Shown here piece by piece: positions 36,169-47,868 of a DNA stretch of 64,000 nt; positions within the stretch are counted from its first letter, which is position 1, and every line of letters starts with the position of its first letter. Below the pieces are notes generated by a model. It saw nothing but the letters and a program-made list of their open reading frames with translations, was not told the DNA's origin and ran no database searches. The translations under genes were made by a program, and so were the position numbers. The DNA is from Cubamyces lactineus (taxonomy: Eukaryota > Basidiomycota > Agaricomycetes > Polyporales > Polyporaceae), in NCBI GenBank assembly GCA_022376465.1, contig JACDTU010000006.1, positions 1,054,001-1,118,000 on the forward strand, read 5' to 3'.

Positions 36169-36931
36169 CTACGCGATCACCCCTTCCCGTACCTCCACCC
36201 ATTCGTTCCAGTTCTGCTCCATCGTGTCGTACATCGCCACCCAGTCGACGCATTGGCGCTCTCCCGCTACCCGTTGAGCAGTGAAGTTCCTGCCGAGATT
36301 GAGTGTATCCGCAAGCTCGAGCGTCGTGTCCGCCGAGCAGAGCGCGAACTGGCGTAGGACATTCAAGCAGCGCGAGACGTGCCCCCGGTCGGCCCTCTCC
36401 GTAGGCGGATCGTCCTTATGCAGCATCATCCCGATCACGAAGCGCAGGCAGTGTAGCTCGTAGGAGAAGCCCGTGTTGAAGAAGCGGTGGTTTGGCCCCA
36501 GGCGGATGTTGCCGTCGCTGGCTGCGCCTACGTATGTCCACTCGTGGTTCGACTCTGGATGGTGTGGGTCGTAGCGCACGCTCTCTTCCAAGGAGAGTTG
36601 CACAGCCTTCCTCGCGTTCAAGAGCGGCAAACGAGGAGGGTAGTCCTCGCCTAGGAAACCTGCCAGTGTTCGGTGAAGAGGGTGTCTGAGCGCCCTTCAG
36701 TACTGGGTGGAACTCATTGCTGGACTCACTGTATCTAGACAAGGGTGGGCTACGCAGTGCCGCTGCATGCCAACTGAGACTGGCCACAGCGACGTCGGCG
36801 ACGATATTGGCGAGGGTGAGGAACAGTGCGATGACGACAGCGCACGTACTTGCAGATTTGGGACGTTTGTATACGTGTTCGGAGGCAATACGTGCTAGGT
36901 GTGAGATAGACGAGGTAAGCGAGGATAACAT
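36169..36931 (-). CDS. UstYa-like (DUF3328) protein 1, degenerate histidine motifs
   Basis: Two exons, 36931-36730 and 36659-36169, give 230 aa. A cytosolic N-terminus of ~35 residues precedes one transmembrane helix (VVIALFLTLANIVADVAVA). The lumenal domain shows the family pattern: YPPRLPLLN, LSLEESVRY, LGPNHRFF, then the two metal-site motifs and CSADTTLE. The first HxxHC motif reads Y-E-L-H-C and the second H-V-S-R-C, so each has lost one His. UstYa proteins are copper-type oxidases that cyclise RiPP precursors (ustiloxin, cyclochlorotine pathways). With these changes catalysis is doubtful. Exon 1 ends at the same Tyr-Ser junction as the copy at 60 kb. An alternative acceptor 8 nt downstream of the TTTCC, CCTAG, is also in frame and would shorten the protein by three residues. 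Confidence 0.82.
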
Positions 36932-38304
36932 GGCTGTTTGTGCTCAAGGGAGTTCGTCGCAATGCCGCGCAGCGCTCCCGAGGAGGCAGAGGCAGTGTGA
37001 TGAGCACCGCAGTGCGGACTGGGCGGTGAGGTTGACACCGAGCGGCTATACCTCGATAATCATGTTAGAAGTACAGCTAGGAATCACCATGCCTGTCAGG
37101 GAGTACTTGTTGTTGGAAAGTGATTGTATACACACCTAGTACAGAGAGTACCTCTCATAATCGTAGGGGACCCTATACCTCAACGACTGACAAAGCTGTA
37201 TGTTTTGTACACCAATGCTGGCGGGTTTTACTGTGAGCTTGAACGCTCGGCGCAGCATCCGGCTACCGCTCCGGAATGAAGCAGCCCTTCGCCCACTCTC
37301 TTCCCTGCTTCTAAGTGGCGGAGATCATTGCTGTTTCGACATGGCAGGATCCGTACACGTCTTGCGGTTACCATTGACCAAGATTCTCGCAATCGCGGTG
37401 TCGCTCACGCGAGCAGCGTCGAAATTCCGAGTCTTCAGCTCCGGACAACAGGTAGCGCGAGGACAGGAGAAGAGAAAGGCTGAGGAGCGAAAGGTCGAGG
37501 ACGCGTGCAGGGTGGTCGCGTAGATCATCGCGCTGACTGACTTGCGAAGTCCGCCGGTGCGCATTTCGCTTAGGCAAGAGGGGCACGGGAAGGGATCAAC
37601 TTGGAGTCGAGGCAGATGCGCCGTGGTCGGAGGGCTTGGTATAGAAGCGAAGATCTGCGATGCGCAGTGGGCGTTCGGACGAAACAACCAAGTGAGGTAT
37701 GCGAAGTTGCGTGAACGTGCAGCCCGGCGAATCGCAAACGAGTTTCCAGGAGCTATGGATGTTCCACTCATACAATTGCGGGACGAACTGTTGAAGTGTT
37801 CGCTGGGTATGTCTGACCAGAACGTGCCAATAGACGCACTTACCTGATAGGCCCACTTGACGCGCCGTGAAGGCCACACATTGTCGCCGACACCACCGTC
37901 ACGATGCGTCGCACGGGCTTCTTGAGCTGATGGTGGGTGTGGACTGTTTCTGTCGGTGGTCCCGGGAAGTCGATGTCGATTACCAAGCATATACCGGTGC
38001 CGCGGCGAATGTTCTCGCCCAGGTCCTAATTAGCATACTCATGACAGTACTACTCAGCACTAGTCCTCGAGAAAAACACCGAGGTGGATACATTCTTGTC
38101 AGCCTGAATCATCTTCGGAGAAGGAAGGTCTGGATTGCCATGACGCCAACGTTTTCGCCATGCAACGTCGCGAAACGCGAAAAACTCCGGTCGAAAACTT
38201 GAAGATATAAAGCACCTAAAATCCCACTAAAGCCAAGCACACCAAGCACCGTACATGCACTGACCTTTTCTACCTTTGTGCTCGTATATCGCAGCCTGTG
38301 ATTC
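36932..38304. other. 1.4-kb interval, no convincing gene
   Basis: A 221-codon minus-strand frame (37325-37990) and a plus-strand frame at 37341-37523 overlap. Neither has splice partners or motifs. Left unassigned. Confidence 0.5.
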
Positions 38305-39425
38305 ATGTCGACCACCCCTCGCGTCTGGTTTAGTGCGTGGCATCTTCCCGTCCCTCACAACACACTCACCTCAGCGTGTACGCCATCGCCCAGTCACCGG
38401 CTCCTCTTCTGGCTTTGGCCGCGAGACAGTCCTCCAAGCCCTCGCGCGGGGCGACAACGTCGTCGCCACGCTCCGCAACCCCGATGCGCTGGCCTCCCTC
38501 ACCGCAACGTACCCGCCCTCTCGCCTCCGCGTCGTCGCGCTCGACGTCACCAAGCCCAAGCAGATCAAGCAAGCGTTCCAGGCTGCGAAGGCCGCGTTCG
38601 GTCGGATCGACGTCGTGTTCAACAACGCAGGCTACGTCATCGTCGGGGAGGCCGAGGCTGTGTCGGAGGACACGGCGCGCGCGCTGTTCGAGGTGAATTT
38701 CTGGGGCGCGGTGCGTGTGAGCCTGGAGGCGGTGAGATTCTTCCGCGAGGAGAATGACGGCGTGTCGCGGAAGGGTGGACTGCTGGTGCAGAATAGCGCG
38801 ACGGTCGGGTTGATTGGGTACCCTGCGCTCTCATTCTATGCAGCCTCGAAGTTCGGTTTGTCATTCGTCCCCAGAATCGGTGTCGCAGGTATGGTTGCTC
38901 ATCGTGCTTTGATCCCATTCAATTCCAGCACTCGAAGGGTTCAGCGAGTCCTTGGCGAAGGAGCTCGATCCTGCCTGGAACATCAAAGTGAGTTCAGCCC
39001 GAACAGCAAACACCCTGCAGCGGGCGTGGGAACCACGATACTCACTGATCATCCAGGTCGTATTCGTCGAGCCCGGCGCATTCAAGACTTCCGTCCTTGA
39101 AAAGAACATGATCGTCGCGCCCCTACACCCCGCGTACACCAACCCCGCGCTCCCAGGGTCCCAAGTTCGCGGTGCGTTCCTCGCTGGTGCGGGGCACCAA
39201 GAGCAGCAGCAACCCCAAGAGGGGGAGGCTGGCACGCAGACGCGGTTGACCATCAAGGACGCGACCAAGGCGGTCGCAAAAATCATCGAGATGACTGACC
39301 TTGCGAGTCCTCCGCTGCACTTCCCGCTTGGGGAGGACGTCCTCGCTGCCGCGAGGGAGAAGATTAGGAGCTTGTCGGCGGAGATTGAGGCGTATGCGTC
39401 GTGGTCGGAGAATCTCGCAAATTAG
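38305..39425 (+). CDS. Short-chain dehydrogenase/reductase (SDR)
   Basis: Four exons, 38305-38332, 38394-38855, 38929-38987 and 39057-39425, give 305 aa. Classical SDR motifs appear in order: the nucleotide-binding turn VWFITGSSSGFG at residues 7-18 (made across the first intron), D-V-T at the adenine pocket and NNAG near 90. The catalytic Ser lies in QNSATVG, and the active-site FYAASKFALEG (Y-x3-K) is made across the second intron. The enzyme oxidises or reduces an alcohol/ketone with NAD(P)(H). Similarity to classical fungal SDRs makes a cytosolic small-molecule substrate likely, but it cannot be named. Convergent with STE24. Confidence 0.93.
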
Positions 39426-39651
39426 TTTTAGGGCATGTGGATCATCATGTAGTACGCGGCACAAGCACGGGCACTAGCACTTGCCCAATTGTAACCAATT
39501 GTAACCCGTTCACAACAAGGAGCTTACGCAGTGCCTCTCGCAAGCACGACGAGATACAGATAAATAGCAGCGAGTCGACGTACTAGGACAACGACGCCAA
39601 CGCGTACCCAAGAACATCCCCACTCTCTCGACGAGCAATCGTCCACCACAC

Positions 39652-41662
39652 TCACAGCTCCTTCTTCTCCGCCTCGCCCTTCGCCTTCGCCACCGCGCTC
39701 TTGTACCCGTCGAGCGCACGTAGTCGCTCCGTCAGGGTCGGGTGCGAGTGGTGGTACGCCGAGTAGCTATGAAAATACCACCGCTCAGTAAACGACATGT
39801 ACACACCGAAGAGAAGAGTGGTGCTAGGATGACTCACAGCCAGTCCACCCAGACGGTCGACAAGTTCTCGACGTGGAGCGTGACGAGCGCGCGGCCGAGG
39901 CGGTCGCCCATGTCCGACATGCGCTCGTCCTTCAGTCTCGTCTGGAGCTCGCACGCGAACCGGTCCGCCTCGTACTCGAACTTGCGGCTCACGGCGTTCA
40001 TCAGGATGCCCACAATGGCCTCTAGCGGCGTGAGCAGCATCTACACGTACGCGCAATAATCGATCCGTTAGTATGTCAGATTCAATTTCTACAGGGAGGG
40101 AAGCGGGAGAAAGGTGTGAAACGGACCTGGTAGAGGAGGAACGCGACAATGGTAGGCGGTTTCGCTGCGACCGAGGGAGGGAAGTCGAACGCGCGCAAGA
40201 GCGGCGGTGCGTGCAAGAACGCGGGGAAGAGCGCAAGGATGGTGAAGATGTGGATCTGGGACAGAAGAAGCAATTTGGTCGGATGAGCAAAAAACCAGTG
40301 GCCGAGTTCGTGCGCTGGACGAACACAAGTTGATGGGTCAGCGAAACAGCTCCACGGGCGGTGATGAGGGTGCTTACCGAGGACGGCTTCAACTTCCTCG
40401 GGTTTGCTCTGCTTGATGAGCGTGTCGAAGATGACGATGTGCTTACTCTGTATATAGAGATTGGTGTGAGGATACGGGCCCTTTGGCAGAATGATTCAGC
40501 TTACCCAGGGGAGACCGAAGAAGTAGGCATTGCTGTGAGAGCTGCGCTTCGAGCCGTCGATCTCGTACAAGTGCTTGAGCGGGAACTCGAGCCTCGTCGC
40601 GAGCGCCTCAATGCGGGAGCGCAAATCACCCTCCGAGAGCGGCGACAACTTGTTGAACAACGGCTGGATGACCGTCGGATACAAAACGACCATCGACAGT
40701 TGGAAGATCAGCCTAAGTATATGCTTATTAGCCTCGTGGTCACTCCAGTGAGAGCAAGGTAGTCGTACAGGAACGCCATGAGCCATGGGACGAAGCGGTT
40801 CCCTGCCCACTTGAAAATGTACAGGAACATGGCGAGGAAGGGTGCACCGATGGCGAAGCCGATCGCCCAGCCCTTGAGGAGGTCAGTCACGAAGAGCGAG
40901 GGCGTCATCTTGTTGAACCCGTGTTTCTCCTCGAGGACAAAATTCTGGTAGACAGAGAGCGGCAGAGAAGGCAGGCTCGATACGAAGAAGAGCGTGAAGG
41001 CAAATGCTATAGATTGCAGAATCTGAAGTCAATTTGTCAGCCTATAGTTCAATCGAGCAAGGTAGGTGAATGGTGAGATCATCTTGGTGTATACGAACAC
41101 ATGGAGACCATTCCAACAATCTCACCAGACCACTACCCTGCGCGGAGCAACCAAATGGACGACAGACTAATGGGTGGTGTATATGCATACCTCGTATTCC
41201 GGACCATAGCCCAACTTTGCGATGATCTTGCCACCAATCGTCCAGGACCACGCCATAAGGCCATAGTGCAGGAACAGGGAGTCGATGACCTGCTTGTAAA
41301 GACCGGAAACGAGCGAGAACTTGGCCTTGTCTTTTCCATACGCCTGCGACTTCTTGAACGTCTCCGGCTTGAAGTGTTCAGCGAGCACCGGTGGAGGTTC
41401 CGTCTTCGAGTACAGTGGGAACTGTCGCAGCCTGAGAGGACAAGCATAGATTAGAGGCCGCGCATTCTCCGTCACGCCAGTCGCTTCGCGCGCGGACCCT
41501 CCCAAGATCAAAGAAAGAGGCAACTCACAGAAGGTAGGACTCGAACAGGCACACACTCCACGAGCACACCTGGAGATAGAACTTCCAGTCGATAGGGTCG
41601 GTCGCGACCCATGCCAGGCGCGTTTGCAGCGCGTCCAGCCCCAGATTCAGATATCCCATCAT
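39652..41662 (-). CDS. STE24: CAAX prenyl protease 1 (STE24, M48 metalloprotease)
   Basis: Eight exons: 41662-41529, 41431-41191, 41022-40769, 40712-40505, 40447-40378, 40314-40127, 40040-39838, 39766-39652. They give 470 aa, the usual STE24 length. It is an ER/inner-nuclear-membrane zinc protease with about seven membrane spans. It removes the -aaX tripeptide from prenylated proteins and trims a-factor-type pheromones. Seen: YQNFVLEEKHGFNKMT, the zinc site H-E-L-G-H built across the intron between exons 5 and 6, the third ligand in FEYEADRFA, and the C-terminal DWLYSAYHHSHPTL. Two adjacent ATGs occur, and 41662 is the outer one; starting at 41659 would lose one residue. Confidence 0.95.
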
Positions 41663-42129
41663 TTTTGCAGAAGTTTGCCAGACAGTTGAGCAGGGAGCAT
41701 GGGCGCAGGAGGGAACTTGCAGTGAGCGCTGGTGAGCGGCGACGTGGAACTGCGCCAACAGCGCGACGCGCGTCAATCGACGCGTCGCGCACTCGAGCGC
41801 TCCCACAGGCCGGTGATCAATTGCAACCTACTCAAACACTTCTTCCGCTCGAACCACGACCGTCGTGACCTTCTGCGCCAGGTGAGCGTACATGGATGAC
41901 GCGCAAAAATAGATTGACAATCAAAACAAAAAATCTACCACACAGTTCGCAGAAAAGTACTAGAGCAATACCGATCATACCGTACTAGCACTGTACAGCT
42001 TGAGAAGTCGACGCTGCTCCAGGCGGTAGCTCAGAAACGATATGGATACCATTGCAGCTAGCTCGCGTATATAATCTGATATCGCAGTCGCGTGCAGGAG
42101 CGCCGCAGAAGCCGGGTCGGCAACAGGAG
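41663..42129. other. Intergenic stretch between STE24 and kinase-like gene
   Basis: Promoter of STE24 and 3' end of the kinase-like gene. No other feature seen. Confidence 0.55.
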
Positions 42130-44350
42130 TCAGAGGACGATCGCGTGAGGGTGCTCCGATGCTTTGCAGAATGTGCGTTGCATGGGTATCTGCAATAACG
42201 TCTCAGTAAATGCACAATATGGTGCGCATTCGCTGTCACTCACCATCCAACTATATAAATGAGCCCACAGCGTCATGAACTCATTGAAGAACCTGATACG
42301 AATGGGCCAAGCTCGCTTCCAAGAAGACATCCTCGAGTGGTCGAAATCCAGCACGACCACTCGGTCAGGAGTATCACCGCACCCTCGGATCAACCGCACG
42401 TTCTTCATATTTATGATATCGCCGTGCAATACGTATGAGCAATGCACTCGACTGAGCGAGCGCACGGCGAGATCAGCACGAGCAGGCGTTACGTTGTCCA
42501 AGGTGATCTGCTCGCTTTCAGGGAGATACTCGAGCACGATCGCAGCGGAGGGCGACCCGTCTTCGAATACTGGGGACACTAGCCACGGAGGTGGCTCATC
42601 CGCATAGGCTTGACGAATGGTAGCGTTGGCGCTGTCGACGTGTGTCCGTGACAACTCGATCCACCCGTAACATTGCGGTACTGCACCAGCAGCACACGCT
42701 CCGTGGTGCGTTAAATGTGAGTACGCGTCGCGCTCGGTCATGAAGCGCGGCTTGCAGGCCACGTGGTTCTTCTTGCCCCCCCAATTCATGCTGAACTGAA
42801 AAAATCTGTTAGCTTAATGTTTAACTCGGAATGGCACAGTACGACTCCTTACGATCTTCAATAAGTATACGGCTGACTTTATTCTGACCCGAAGAAGGGG
42901 ATGATTACTGGAGTACGCAAGGTATTCCACAAATTCGATTTCAGTCTCGGTGGGAAGTTGATGGATCGGTGTAACTTGGACACTGGCACCATAAGTACAC
43001 CGCTCATCGGAACCGCCCGTGAATATATCGGGCTCGTTGATTCTGCACGGACACGGCCCGTACCACTTGCCAAAGGGGTTGAATGTGAGCTGTCTGCGTT
43101 CGGCCTTGATAGCCTGGAGGAACTCGTCGGTGTCGTACTCGTGGTCATGCCTAGGACCGGGAGTGAGATGGAAGATCGAAGGGTCCCAGCTAAACAGATT
43201 GATGTCGGGATACGACGCCAATATCGCTATGGCCTCTTCTTTGATAGTCGGCTTCGACGGTCGAGGGTGCGTAGGTTGGATGGGTACTGGGGCAACGTTG
43301 TCTACAAGGGTTCTCGGGTCTATAGCATCAGGACCAGGCTCCCAACCTATGAATCCATCCGGTACCTAAACGGCGTCAGCAACGATTCGGACCATCGCGA
43401 TAGAAGCGGGCTTACCAATCGCTGGTATATGAAAGCCCATCCCTCCGCGAGTTCAGTGAGTAGAGCTTGCCTCGTTACGGCGCCTTGGCGAGCCGCGTGG
43501 CTGAGCCCTACCCATACTACACGCTTCGTTTCTGGGAGAACCAGGGCATTGCCCTTCTCAGGGTTGCCGTGGAGGATATACGCGGTATGCAGTTTATGCA
43601 AAGATCGCAAAGCCGATTCACCGACGTCGAGGTTGATGTTATGGACTGAGAGACACTGCGCACCCACAAGGTCCTCGAGAACGAGACCCCTCAAGACAGA
43701 GTGTTCCTGTTCGCGGAGCGCGGTAAGAAGGCCGGAAGGAACACCCCGCATGCGCTTGAGCAGAACGTCGAGCTCGATCCAGCCGAAGCACTGGGGAACT
43801 ACCTCGGTAAGATTGCGAAAGGCAAGATACGCGTATGCATCGACTTCCGTACGAAAGCGCACGGTCGCATCTTGGCCTATGTACTGCACAATCCCCGTCC
43901 AGCCTAAACACCAGAAATGAGGTACGTGTCACTTGAACTCACCACTTTGAGCACCCTCGTGTCCTGCCCCGCATGAATGCGATAGACCATTGCACCGTCT
44001 CCGACATGCAGCTCTTCTATAAACTCGTATTGCATGTTGTCAGAGACTGGCCACGCTATCAAAGGCGGGACAACTTCGGACGCAGCCACAGGAATCGTAG
44101 CGTCAGGCGGCGGAGGCGTATCGAGGTCGAACGGGTTCCGCCCGCACATGAAGTGGAAGGGATTCAGGTTCGACTTCTGCGCCTGCACGAGAGCAGCATG
44201 CTTGAGGCTGTCGGGGAAGTCTAAGCAGGGAGCAGTCTGCTTCGGGCGCACTGAAAAGACTTCCGGGGTAATGTCCCACGGAGAAGTCTCAGGGTAGGAC
44301 CTCAGAATAAGAGAAGAGAAGTTGAAATGGCCGTGGTGATCGTAGGTCAT
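42130..44350 (-). CDS. Two-domain protein with tandem kinase-like domains
   Basis: Five exons, 44350-43943, 43883-43416, 43365-42853, 42795-42244 and 42189-42130, join to 666 aa. The first half (exons 1-2) and second half (exons 3-5) are similar to each other: S-Y-P-E/D near each start, a VLKV/LLKI strand at the same intron position, VPQCFGWIEL / VPQCYGWIEL, and YILHGNPEKGN / YVLHGDIINMKN. The second copy keeps H-G-D and V-V-V-L-D-F-D, the catalytic and metal-binding Asp positions of kinase-like folds. The first has H-G-N and V-G-L, so it is a likely pseudokinase. The second half has no ATG of its own in frame, and exon 3 reads openly from the end of the first copy into it, hence one fused gene. 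Function unknown. The linking intron (43415-43366) is the point to verify. Confidence 0.68.
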
Positions 44351-45110
44351 CTATGGATAGAACGCTCAGAGGAAATAGCAAGCAGAAGGCGGAAAACTGA
44401 GAATGCGTGGCTATGGTTTTACAGTCCGGACGGCTCAGGCATGCGTTTCGGTATCTTGTCCCGGGCCCGTCCATGGTTTCAGGGTGCGGGTACGCATTAC
44501 GTCCCAAGGCGTACGGCAGGTGCATTGGCCGCCTGTCCCAGGTACGCATACCTTTCTCATCAATCATTTTAGGCGTGCCAGCAATTGCGACGTGCGTAAC
44601 GTGGTGCTCATTGGTAGACCAGGTCAACATGCACTTGCGTCGAGGCTTGTTGGCCCATCAGAGTGCTGGAAGAGTCATGTACATACCAGTCAGAGCAATC
44701 CATGTGACCCCAAGTTCCAGACGAAAACATACCGGTAGGGCTGAGTTAGTCCTGTACTATAACTTGAAGCCCCTGCCGAACACGACCCGTCTCGCACGAA
44801 ACTACGTCGGCCAAAGGCCTGTCTAACTCGGCTATGCGATATGTGAGTTAGCAGAATCTCCGGTAGGTCCATCTGAGAACTCAGAATGTAATTTGCGAGT
44901 CTGAGGTATGCAAGAGGAAGTCGACGCTGATGACCGCTCAGAGTCAAGAGGCTGGTCGGCTCGTCGTATGTAGAGATAAGATAAGATCGCCACATACTAT
45001 TGCGTGAGATACGCTTCCGCGCTCGCGAAGCCAGTGCTAACCTGCTCAGTCAGCGACTTATCGGCTCACACTGAACCACCATCTCCCTCCCTGGTCCAAG
45101 GCTTGCGACC
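44351..45110. promoter_or_regulatory. Divergent promoter between kinase-like and carrier genes
   Basis: About 760 bp between two divergent start codons. No coding signal. Confidence 0.5.
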
Positions 45111-46643
45111 ATGTCGGACAACGTGCCCACCGACGAGCGTGAGCCGCTGCTCAGCCGCGAGTCCCAGATAGAGGCAGGTGAGGCCGCCGTGCCGCCTGAG
45201 AAGAAGCGCAGTTGGTGGACAATCGGGTGGTACGCAGTGTTCGCCGTCGCTGGCGCGGTTCTACTTGGGCTGTTCATCAAGGCGTTCATCGAGGCAGATG
45301 ACGTAGAGGTGAGCATTTTGACAGATTGTAGTAGGCTGGAATATGCTTCCGTGTACCAGGATACGCGCATTGCTTCGACCGAGCAAATGTGGCTTTATCA
45401 TCGCTGCCTCTCAGTGTATAAGATGCCCATGTCCTGCTTCACTTGGCCATAGCAAATCAACGCGATGTGATGCTAGAACCCCTGGTCCTCAGAACTTTAC
45501 TTGAGTTATATGTTAAGCATCTACACACATGGTGTCAACCATGGTTCCACATACTCTCTGTTGGTGTTGGGTGCAACATGGTAGTGGAATACAACACGTT
45601 AGCTTTCGAGTTTCCACGAGCAACTACCTGACTTGCGAGGGCGCCATACTGACTATTGCCTAGTTCGACCTAGGGAAAGCTCTGAAGAGTGCGCTAGGCG
45701 GTGGGCTCAGCGGCGCGGCCGCCATGGTTCTCCAGGTGCTCACGCTGATGCCTCTCCGTACGGTCATGAACTATCAATACCGGTACGGCACTACAACCAC
45801 GCAGGCCATCAAGACTCTCTATGCCGACGGTGGTTGGACGCGTTATTATCAAGGCCTCACCGCCGCGCTTGTCCAGGGCCCAGTCGCACGCTTCGGCGAT
45901 ACTGCTGCCAACGCGGGTATCCTCGCGCTCCTCGCGTCAAACGGATTCCTGAAGAAGTTGCCCGCACTAGTCCAGACAATATTCGCTTCAATCGCAGCGG
46001 CTGCGTTCCGCATGATTCTGACTCCAGTCGACACCGTGAAGACGACGTTGCAGACGCAGGGCAAGACCGGCATGGCGATACTCCGCTCGAGGGTATGTAC
46101 ATCATGTTTGGATACGAACAGCGGGCTGGGCCCAACACGACCTCTGTATGACAGATCAAACGATATGGAATTGGCACACTTTGGTATGGCGCATTCGCGA
46201 CTGCCGCAGCGACATTCGTTGGACACTATCCCTGGTTCGGGACGTACAACCTCCTCGACGAGGTCCTACCCCCGTGGACGAACACGGCCGAGAAGCTCGC
46301 ACGGCAGGCATTCATCGGGTTCTGCGCCTCCGTCGTCTCCGACACGGTGTCGAACTCGCTGCGCGTCGTGAAGACGTACCGCCAGGTGAACGAGACGCGT
46401 ATCGGGTACTTTGCCGCAGCGCAGGCGGTCATCGCGACGGATGGCGTCAAGGGGCTGTTTGGGCGCGGGCTGAAGACGAGGATTCTGGCGAATGGGCTGC
46501 AGGGGCTCATGTTCTCCATCCTTTGGAAGCTGTTCATGGATATGTGAGTATTTTGTTCGTCCTGGCTTCTATGCAACGTCTACGTCCACGTTGCGGTTTG
46601 CTGACGGTCTTGTGTCGACAGATGGAACGACAAGACCAAGTGA
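45111..46643 (+). CDS. Mitochondrial-carrier-type membrane protein (SLC25-like)
   Basis: Four exons, 45111-45308, 45664-46092, 46155-46543 and 46622-46643, give 345 aa. A polar N-terminus with a DEREPLL motif precedes a membrane helix (TIGWYAVFAVAGAVLLGLFI). Two carrier-like repeats follow. The signatures are P-L-R-T-V-M near 130, P-V-D-T-V-K-T-T near 245, and Y-R-Q...LFGRGLKTRI in the last repeat. Each P-x-[DE]-x-x-K/R box is partly kept, as in divergent carriers. It probably moves a metabolite across an organelle membrane; the substrate is unknown. The dileucine-like N-terminus and extra helix are odd for a mitochondrial carrier and could mean another organelle. The first intron (355 nt) is several times longer than others here. 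Confidence 0.8.
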
Positions 46644-47163
46644 TGTTAGGATCATTTTGGTGATTGCTTGGGCGTACACATAGACTTCTCATGTACCATA
46701 CTTGGATCGCATGCATATGCACTGGTTGATAACAAACGTGGTGATTTCGCTGAGTATCCTCCGTTCGCCCGGTCAAATCTTGGAAGCTGACCCATCTCTG
46801 ATCCTGCTGTCGTCCTGTTTCCGCCATCGCGTCTGTGTGCTTCGCAGGTGAAGTCCGTCAAGATATACACTCGTTGGGACTCATAATGCTTCCTCCAACT
46901 TCCCTTCGACGTGATATCTCATCGTTCGACGGGACCACCAACAGATCGTCGGCCAGTGCACGAGATGCTGCACCCGCTTCTTGGACATATCCGCGATGCA
47001 GCATTCAGTCACTTTGTTTGCACCGGCGGTGTTGTAGATTCCAACAGCGACCGAAGACCCTCTGCGGCCCATATAAGCCGCCCCTTCAATGGCGGTTTGA
47101 GGGATTCCTCGTGCACCAAACCAAATCCCCCGCACACCAAACAGTGACAAGATTGCAGCCACC
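46644..47163. promoter_or_regulatory. Upstream region of the 52-aa secreted peptide
   Basis: About 520 bp. A TATAAG at 47072-47077 sits ~90 bp before the ATG. Confidence 0.5.
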
Positions 47164-47383
47164 ATGCGTTTCTTGCCGACAGATATAGTCATGGCCGTCC
47201 TCTTCAGCGTCCTCTTCTCGTTCGCGTTGACGGGGAACGCGCATCCCGTCGACGCTGCCAAAGCTACGCAGGAGGGTGAGTTATATGGCGTTTTACAGAT
47301 GGATTGCGCTTACCTGTGAACTTGCACCCCTCCTAGGCGACGCGGTGGAACCATACCCAAATGGTCCCGAGTGGTTGGATTGA
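47164..47383 (+). CDS. 52-aa secreted peptide precursor
   Basis: Two exons, 47164-47275 and 47337-47383, joined by a 61-nt intron with GTGAGT donor and CCTAG acceptor. The product has a 27-residue signal peptide (hydrophobic core AVLFSVLFSFALTG) and a mature peptide of ~25 residues starting HPVDAAKAT and ending PNGPEWLD. There is no cysteine and no CaaX motif. It was too short to stand out as an open frame, but promoter, signal peptide and intron agree. Similar tiny secreted peptides are common in Agaricomycetes, with unknown roles. Confidence 0.6.
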
Positions 47384-47868
47384 CGTTCCGATCGTGAGCA
47401 CGCCAGCCCCTTGGGCGATGAGCACGGCGCTGACGACAACACAATTCCAGATAAGTGTGGCATTCCAAGAGCGGCCTGTTGGAGTTGATATACGTACCTC
47501 TTCGATACTTCCCACAATGTGTGACTGGATTTCGGAGGCACGGAGAGGGTTATGGAGAAAGAATAGCCAGTATCCGAGTGAACGGCGCGCGGACAAGACA
47601 AATGTCACTGATGCACTGGGCTATGATGAGCTTAGATGGACGAGGGCGAGATTGAACCCTGCTCGTGTGCGCTGATACACCGCATATATGAACGATTGAG
47701 AACGAGTGTAAATTCGAGTAGTACAGCAAATACGTTGGGGGGCAGACGAAAGAAGGCAATAAGTACATACGAAAACCGGCAGGAAGTAAAGCGACGACGT
47801 GCTTGGAACGTATGACGAGAAGGGTTGTGGGGATTGCATAAGGCGCCGGATTATGGTGTCTGAATACT
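47384..47868. other. Convergent intergenic stretch
   Basis: Shared 3' flank of the secreted peptide and TFIIS genes. No gene seen. Confidence 0.55.

Noticed and set aside
37325..37990. 221-codon minus-strand frame
   Set aside because: Low-complexity Ser/Arg/Cys mix, no introns to join, no family resemblance.
43347..43889. Separate gene models for the two kinase-like halves
   Set aside because: The second half lacks an in-frame ATG and exon 3 reads openly from the first half; the apparent starts at 43889 and 43221 are GTG and TTG.
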